Assembly (NCBI GenBank): GCA_947579665.1
Contig: OX388350.1
Location: forward strand, 40,643,393 to 40,707,392
DNA: 64,000 nt
Source: Sympetrum striolatum
Lineage: Eukaryota; Arthropoda; Insecta; Odonata; Libellulidae
Direction: 5' to 3'
A program made the translations under genes and the position numbers. Below the pieces are notes generated by a model. It made no database searches, had not been told where the DNA came from, and worked only from the letters and a program-made list of their open reading frames with translations. This document shows positions 51,901 to 60,900 of the stretch, one piece after another. Every line of letters starts with the position of its first letter. Positions within the stretch are counted from its first letter, which is position 1.

Positions 51901-54900
51901 ACATGCCCCTAGACGATGCATTTCCTTGAATAAAATAAGTACCTTTCAAGATATTTTAGCCGTTTTCAAGTTCTTATTTTTTATTTTATTGTTTTATTTT
52001 TATTTTTAATTTTTTAATTTTCTTATGTCTTATTTTTTATTTTCTTATTTATTAGTTTTATAATGATAACTATAGAATTTAATTTATTTTGAAGAACGAA
52101 CAGCATGTAATTTAAGCAAAGTTACATTAATTACAGAAAAAAATTATGATAAACATCTAAATTTTCAAAATGTGATATTCTGTAGAATGATTTGTGAGCA
52201 AGCACCAGGAGCAGACGGAATTGAAGACTTCTTGGAATTGATCACATATGCCTTTCTGACGACAAAGAAACTTACATCAATTTATGAATAATACATTACT
52301 GTGTTTGTATACATACTCGCGTTATTTTTCTAACTGCATATTATTTCCAACAACCATATGTATGGAGAATTTTCCATGCATCTTTTGGTACGTGAAGAAA
52401 AATTACATATCCGTACATTAATTTTTCCTCAGTCTTATTCATGGCTATTAATATTTGTAAGCAACTAATTTGGCAATCAATTTTCACACCCTTTGTAGAA
52501 TTCTTAGAAGTGTTATTTATACTCAATGTATCCGAAGGATATTGCGGCAGCAGAAGTTAGGCTACATCATCAAATTTAACACAGGAAATTATAATTGTCA
52601 AACTATCCTTTAACAGAAGCAAAGTGTGCGCAAGTAACAAATCACATTGCAGACATCGTGATGAGACTTCAATATCTATTTAAACCTCGTAACTTTGCGA
52701 AGAAGTTTTTTTTATGTGAAAAACGTTATACCCGAGAAATTAATTCATAAAATTCTCATGATGACAGTCCAATCCGTACGGATTAAAATTCAATTCAGAG
52801 AGAATTTCATTATAAGAGGAATAATTATAATGTATTTCAAATTTTAATTATTTGGCAACATAAATTAGATAATAAATAGGTTTGCATTCTGTCGTAAATA
52901 TACGCAAGAACATATGCTTCACTAAAATAAATTTAAACAGGCTAAAACCTTTCCCAGACATGCGTGATAAGGAAATGATGACTCGTGTGCGTTACATTGT
53001 TGTTACTATTCTTTGTCAGCCACTTCAGCAAATAAAGAGGATTAATTTGAAAGGTATAAGCACGGCAGATAATACTCGGAGGACAGATTAACTCCACCCA
53101 GACGTCAGTTTAATTTGTCAAGGAATTAAATGGGTCTCATTTAGAAGATGAATAATCGGGCGAGGTCATCATACCTCGGATAGAGAAAAGAAGCGAAATT
53201 TTTTGCGAGATTTTTTCATTGTGGTCACGTTATGTGATTACGTCGCGTAACGTGACAACTATGGTAAGATCACCATTAGAAGCACGATTTTTCTGTGACT
53301 TTGGAGAGGGAAAATATGAAGCACAATAAACGGAAGTAGTAATTATGGCACACTGGTGATACCTTGATTCGCGTGACATTGTCTGCAAGGAAGAAAAACA
53401 TAGGTGAATGCACTCCCAGATGCTTCAATTTACAAAAGGAATGGGACAGTAAATGGTTTCGAATTTAAGTACGAGAAAAAAAGACAAAAAATTTCTGATA
53501 TGAAGATATGGGGGTTTGGAAAAGATGAGTAATCTATATTGACAAACGTGAAACTGATATGACTTATCTAAGTTCAGGCAACCATTTCTTGACGAATGGA
53601 GGATTTTTCGCTTTTATTTGGTTCACGTTAGAAAAGAATGAATATTTTACTCACTCCGTCTGTTTTGTTCGTGACTGCGAAAATATTATAGCTACTGATG
53701 TATGAGTGACACTATAAAATGTTACCAATAGTGATCGCTCCTTATAAATGCCATGGGAAATGCTCTTCATACAGTCATTGTGTAGCAATTTCGTGGACTT
53801 TTTCTACTTCTGGCACTCTAATTTGGAGAGGAAAGTAAGAGTGAGCTACCTCACTCTTCGCAAAGTATGTGTACCCCATTCCTTCTCCAAAGAATGATCG
53901 TACCTAAAGTTATATCGATAAGTACTCCAACCAGCCATCGGAGTGATAGCAGTGCAGAGAGACCAAAAAATTAAAATACGAACTAACAGCTTCATAACGA
54001 TTTCTTTCACGTAGATACTTTTGCGATTGCACTGAAGAAGAAAATATAAAACATGTGGTTGCAATCGAATATATGATCGATTAGTTTTATAATTTCTTTT
54101 TGCTTTGAATGAATCGAGGGTTGAACTTAAATAGAGCGATTTCCGCTAACGGGGATAATAATAATCACATTCGCTTTATAAAATATTAGAAACATCCAAT
54201 GTGCATTTCAATGGCTATGCTATTATCTTCAGGGGAAGAAGGAAAACAACCTTTTTTCTGTAAAATCTATAGAAATAGGTAATCTATAGAGAAATAGTCC
54301 AATTCATTCTGGATGCTGCACACACACACATACAAAGGTATAGTTCTATAAAATCTAAGGAGCAACTTCCGCTGTTTCTAGAATCGGTAGTAACGCTCTA
54401 TGGATCGCTGAAAAAGACGCCTTTTGAGTATTTAAACCCCTAACGAGTGACCCAACTTCATCTCGACGAACTCCCGGAAGACGGCTTCCTCCGCCGTCAC
54501 CACCGGTCCAGGAGGACGCGCGGCGTCTTGAAAGACAGAAACGATCTAGGGAGAGTTATCGCTCGGAATGAGAAGTGTCGCGGGGGCGGTGGGAACGGGG
54601 GCAGATGCCTAATCGAAAATCGAAGCGCCGTGGAAATAGAATGAGTGATGGATGGAGAGGAACCAAAATAGAACTCCGGATTACGCGAAAAAATGTTTCG
54701 AGGCGAGCGGATTGATTGGGTTAGGGGGTGCTGCCATCTACATAACCATGTCATCGGATTACATGACGGCGTAAAAGGAAGAAAAGTTGCGAGCGTCGAG
54801 CGCGGGGATGGGTTTTAATTAAGGGCGCGAGAACGCACTCTGTGGGCGGGTTTGAAGGACGCTTTTTTCCATAGGGATGGAGGATAGTTTCACTCGATTA

Positions 54901-57900
54901 AGGCCTTTAGTGCAGCGCGAGTGTAAATTCAGGGAGGCGAAATATTTTCTGAAAATTATCGTCTATAGTGATTGATTTAAACCGGTCTCCACGGTTCGGC
55001 ACTTAACTAAAGTGGATAGAAGAGGGCGACCTAAAGCTGATAAGAATAGAAGTTAATCTACTACCGAGATTTACAGTAATTATAGGCGAAATATTTTCTG
55101 AAAATGATCGTCCACCGCTCTCTTCCCTCTTCGGTTCTCTTCTCCTCGGCTCGGCACTTTAATAAAGTGGTGAGTCGTATGTGACGCAAAGACCAAGAGA
55201 AAGAAAGAATAGAAGATGATCAAGTAAAGCAATCTACTACACAGGAGAGGATAGCAATTAAATTATATATGTATATAGCTATAAGGGCAACGAGTTCGGC
55301 TTTGGTGAAAACAGTCCCGAGTTAGATTCCCGGTGGGAGCCCACGAGCGAAATGTCGAAGCACTTTGAAAAAATAAAAAAATGCGCAATTATAATTATTA
55401 TTAGTATAGTTCATTCAATTTATTTACAGCTAAGAAGGAGGATGAAAAAAAATTAAGTCTTTGCGGGCACGAGGAGGTGTACCAATCAATGGTGAATAGA
55501 TTCATTTGTCCAATTGGGAAACACTCCTCTTCTCACTATAATTCCGAAGCAGAAAACAGATTCTCTCAAATTCATATGGCCACATCTAACAAATTGCATT
55601 TCTTAAAATATCGATATTGACCCCAAGGGACTAAATGCCATTTTTAAGCGTTGGTTGGAACTTTGGATGTCTATAATTATTATATATTTTAGCTATTACT
55701 GGCCGACGGAAAAATTTTAATTCAGATTTCCTATAACGATATTTAAAAAGAAAATATAAGCTGCAAATTACACGTAGAAACACAGTTTTGATAATTTTTT
55801 AATGATGACAAATATTAAAAATCAGTCTCATTTCCTCAACTTAGCGGAGCTTCATCTTCAGAACGCCACTTTGATAAGGACAACGTCGCTGACTATTCCC
55901 GTGTTTTGACGAGTAATAATACTGCATTATCGAAATTCGAGCGGCCTCACTAATTAATGCTGGGAAGGAAATGGAGAAATTGTGTCTTTATACTCACCTC
56001 CTCTCCATCCCTCCCAGGTCAATTCCTATGGCGTCCCGCACCATATCTGGAAACAAGATATAAAATTCAGTTAATTAAGAACATAACTACATAATATGCT
56101 AAGATTTCACAAAATATTAATGCCTTCTGGAAACATGCATCACATAATATATATTCAGCACATTGATCTCTGCGAATTTGAAGAGAAAATACAGACTTAA
56201 ATACATTTTTCTAGGCGATAAACATCAAGATCAGGAACACTACGTAACCAGTATTTGAATAGTGTAATATTTGAGTATGTATGACCTATATCTACGAAAG
56301 GAATCGAGGAATTATTATGTTGATTAAGAAAAAAGCGTAATTATAGAATTAAAACAGGGATTTTGTCAGCATTGAATAGAATTTAACGTACCTCGTTTAT
56401 AGAATCGCACTGATATTTAATCAACTCCGTATTTCGATGAAAAGAGATATTTTATGGTAATTTCACTGAAAAATTATACACGATGTCGATGAATATCAAG
56501 CATCTAGTTCCATATAGCTTTCCTCATTTCGAAAAACGTATATCATGGGTGAGGTGAAAGAAAATTTCTGCAACAATCCTGATTCTGTTTATCTGGTAGA
56601 CGGAAATTTGTTTTAGTTTTGATAATGGCTTATCGGGAGGGAAAATTACTCGATTCCACGCTATTTAATTTTTAACACGCATCGTGATAACGGATGAGGT
56701 CCACTCTAACTATATGAAATGATAAATATTCTTAGAATCATAATCAAATTGGTGATCTACAATTACCATTAAAGGTATTTATTGCGTAATTTAATTCTGA
56801 GTTGTTTGTACGGAATGAAAGCTCTCATTGTCAGAGTTTGCGTAAGCGAAGTAGTCTACCATATAATCTCTGCAGAAATAAATGAGCAACAAACTACCAA
56901 AAAGAAACAAAAGATACGTATCCAAATATTGTTTCTCACTTGAAGTTCAGGAGGAGAAAAATTCATTCTCTGTAGACAATAACTAAATAAATAAAGATGA
57001 CATGAGAGCTGCTGACGAAGATCGGAATTGTTTTTCTTCTTTCTCGTTCAGTATCTTATTGAGTATCACAAGAGGAAATCAAAGAAATACTCCGCCGATG
57101 AAAGTAACTCGTTCGTTCGAGTACATCACCATTTAAATTTCGAAAGCAGCTGAGTAATAAACAAACAATCTACACATTATCTATTTTTATTATCATAATG
57201 AATCGTTAACATAATAGTTTAAAAGGTAAAAGATATATCTCTTAAATACCTTTCTTAATTTTAAATTCAACTCGGAATCAATTAATACAATTGGGTGACA
57301 TAATGCCTCCTTCGTATGGACAAAGAACACTATAAATTCATTCAAAAGCATCAACCTGTCTCTTATGTTTGGCCTTTCAAACTTCACCAACTTCAAAGCC
57401 CAACGAGCAAGCATGGCAACGCTAAAACAAAGAGAATTTCAAAATAACACCAGAGGATTAATGTCGATGACATCCGTAACATGATAAATAAAACAGCAGG
57501 AGTCAAATTTTCTCCATGGAAGGCACTCTTGCTAGCTCCCGAAAACTAGATTCGACGCATGAGCGTAATCATCGGCAAAATGGTGGTTGGAGCAATGGTA
57601 GATGAATGGACTGAAATCTTGGTGAAAAAATACAGTATTTCAGTTGGAAAAAGATAAGGTAATACTCCAATGAAAAAATGAATGTTTGAGAAAAATTTGA
57701 AGCTTCCTAGGAAAGGAGTATCTAAAGAGAGAGAGAGAGAGAGAGTGTTAGTCACAAGAGAGTATATTAGTGAGCTAAGAATTGATTATAAGAGATAACA
57801 TACGCACCTGTGCAGTGAAAAGAAGGACAGCTTTGGCGAAGAAGGCATATGAAAGTAAAAGGAATCGGTCAGCAAACAAGTATATGAAATTGGAAAATCC

Positions 57901-60900
57901 TTTATTTGTAGTACATCACCATATGGATGTGTAACATGGACATTGAGAAAGATGGAAAATTCTCATTTGGAAATAATGGAAATGCGGATTTGGAGAAGAG
58001 CAACAAGAAAAATAAAGAGAGATAAGAAAACCTACATAGAAATTTCTGAGCGAAATCAAAGAGAAGAGGAATTTAATGAAAGAGATGGAGAAACGGAGAA
58101 TCAAATTTGTAAGACATGCTCTGCGGCACAACAGCTTCCTAGAAAATATAATGGAGGAAAAATGACTAGGGAAATAAAGAAGATGAAGGCCAGGAAAGAA
58201 GTTCCTGGATGACATAAAAAGTACTATGTGATTCACAACATTAATACTTTGAAAAGAACAGCAATAGAGAGAGTCATATGCTTACAGCGACGAGGCTCCC
58301 CCTTTATAGGATGATGATGACGAATTGATTAGGGTTTTGTTTTGCGGAATCTACAAGAGCAAAACCTGGAACGGAAAATATTTTGATTCGATGCCCTTGC
58401 GCAAAGCGACCTCTGTGAATTTTATTCGGAGTGAGGTACTTTATCGCCTAAATCAAGCAGAGATTCAGAGAGGACTCTTGACGGATTGCGATGGAAATGC
58501 GATTAAGGAGGTAAGGTGAAGCTGAGGTTACATCTAGTTGCATTCTCTTCGGACTAGTTGTTAGAGTGCGGTAAAAGCGACTGAGAGATACACGAGGAAG
58601 TCTGCGGATGGAGTCGATGGTACTCTCTCGAATTCGAGAAGTTTTACCAAATGATCCTTAACTCGCAAGAGACTGTTTGCAGCACTGCCAATTCCCTTAT
58701 TTTCCGCTAGATCTGGCAGAGTTGTTGTTTCTTAGCGGAGAACTTATCTTTCAGCTGGTGACAGGAAGTCCCGAGGGAAACTCTGCGAAGGAGGTGCTAA
58801 GATTTTAGATGCAGAGGATATTAAGTCAACGCTATGCAAACACACATTTAGAGGGTGAGGTAAAAGATTCTGCTTAAGTAACAACTGAATAACTTAATAA
58901 TAAATAAATAGAACAATGTTTATTCTAAGGTCCTGTATACTTCCAAAGCCTTATGAGAAGCATTGTTTATTTGAAAGGAACCTCGAAATTATGATGATGT
59001 TTTGCTGTCTCTACATAAAATTATACCTATATGATAATTGAATTACATTGTTAAGATTAACACTTATCTTAAATATTACCGTCTTACTTTCACTGGAATT
59101 TATAGCTTTACTTAAAGTTCATTTTGGCGAGCTCTTGATCGGTTTAACTCTATTATAATAATTTAAATGTGTCAGCTATGACCGTCTGTAGACAAATAAG
59201 TTCTTCTCCACGCCTTCCGCTTTTTAAAAAAATTAAGGGTGGAACTCAAGTCGAAAATGATGGAACTCTTTGATCAATACTCACTCTGACTCATTCCATC
59301 CTGAATATCTCTATGCCAAAAATAGCCAATTAGGGTATTTCATGTAATTTATCTAGGTCGAAATTAAACCGAATACTCCGAAAAACATTTTTATGGCACT
59401 TTTAAGTCTTGTAACATCGTAATATATAATCAAAAATATAACTTACAAAACAAAGGAAAAAAATAGACCAAAACAAAGGAAGGAACTTGGTTTCTTTGAA
59501 AAAATTAGAAATTTCTCTTAACCCCTCCTTAACTAGTGATATTACCTACCACAAACCTTCCCCTCTTATTTCCCTACCGTCAGATCTAACCAACCTGTTA
59601 TAAAGTTCATCATTTCCATATAATTCCAGCAGAAGATGATCGTAAAATCAAAACCGGTCGGTTCAATTAATTTCTGTGGAAAATACTACGTTTCGTTGTT
59701 ATTTACCTTCAGTAAGATTTAAAATATTTGTATGATTATTGGATTATATAACTTCCTCCAAAGATGAATTGTATAGAAATTATGGTGACTATAATGTAAT
59801 TTATCTTTAGTCTTTTACAAGTTTTATTTGATGTTTTATTCATATGTTCCATATATTTATTTGACTCCTTCTTCCTTATTATATTCTACATAATATTTTT
59901 TAGAATTGCATTTAAATATCTCTTTATAGCCAGATAAGATCTTTCATCTTTTGGCTATGTTATGCCCATAAAATGGTTTTGTACTATGTTTATCATGTAA
60001 AGAAAAATGTATTAATTTGAAAATGAATAATGAATAATTAATTATGATAATAAAGAACATTTATGTATAAAAAAGAAAATTTATATTAAAAAAGAACATT
60101 TATATAAAAATTCAAAAGACTATCTATCATTATTTCAAAATGCCATATTGTAAGAAAATTTTTAATTTTGTTTGTTAATAATTATCATAATATCAGAAAC
60201 ATTGTCCTCTGGGAGTACTTGATATTTATACCCGTGTCCTTGTGTAACCCAGCAGTGCTGAGAAGAAATGGAATAAAAAGGATAATACTAATAACATTTG
60301 CTATTTTATGGCATCAACAAAGGTCTGCCTCACAGAACGATAGATCTCAATAATTGAAAGGAATTTAGAGCTTATCCAACGTGAGGCTGAAACCTGCATT
60401 TGTGGAGTGATTAGCCATTCATGAAAGTAGGCTCAGACTCGGATATTTTGGACTCCATCATTGGACAGCTGAGCGACGGGTGAAACTGGAAAACGAGATT
60501 CTGCTCGCGGGGGAAACACCACAAAACTTCGAAAAAAGTAATCGAAGCTCGCGGATGAAGGAAGACGTGGGGAAGAAACAGAGAGATAACGTCTTCGTTT
60601 GGTTCCTGACACGTCTCATTAGTGGAATGGAGGCTGCGCTCGAGGAATCCAGGTTAAAAGGAAGAAGAGAGGGACGATAGGGTTTCAGCAGCGAGGAAAG
60701 ACACAGAGAGCGGGGAAAGCTAAGACGGGTGGGGGATAAGTGGTGCGGATTACCCGTGGAGGGATATTTTTAGGAGCGGCTTCAACTTGATGGAGTGGGT
60801 GCAACGTAAAAGAGGGAGTGTCCGCTGCCTTACTTCACGGTTCGTACGGGGGATGGTGGAAAATAACCGTTTATGTTCACCGTGCTATTAGGTTACCAAT

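Larger units (their letters stand above)
33956..55997 (-). other. Large PDE9 intron (about 22 kb)
   Basis: No other gene could be supported. The interval contains a SINE-like piece (34139), two related monomer-array elements (35705-36825 and 44695-45465), a MITE (41937-42272), a tRNA-like sequence (49542-49613), a LINE 3' tail (50620-50895) and a 149-bp tandem duplication (54935). Less AT-rich islands with short open frames (39060-39420, 41000-41260, 43480-44000, 46540-46760, 48000-48250, 54440-54860) have no recognisable domain; some may be enhancers or alternative leader exons. Confidence 0.5.

Noticed and set aside
54447..54754. Open frames on both strands in the G+C-richer patch near 54.5 kb
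   Set aside because: The translations are Arg/Gly- and Pro-rich with no motif or splice support; a regulatory island is equally likely.
57726..57745. (GA)n run and other microsatellites (34440, 54318)
   Set aside because: Short simple repeats of ordinary kind; no reason to treat them as functional.
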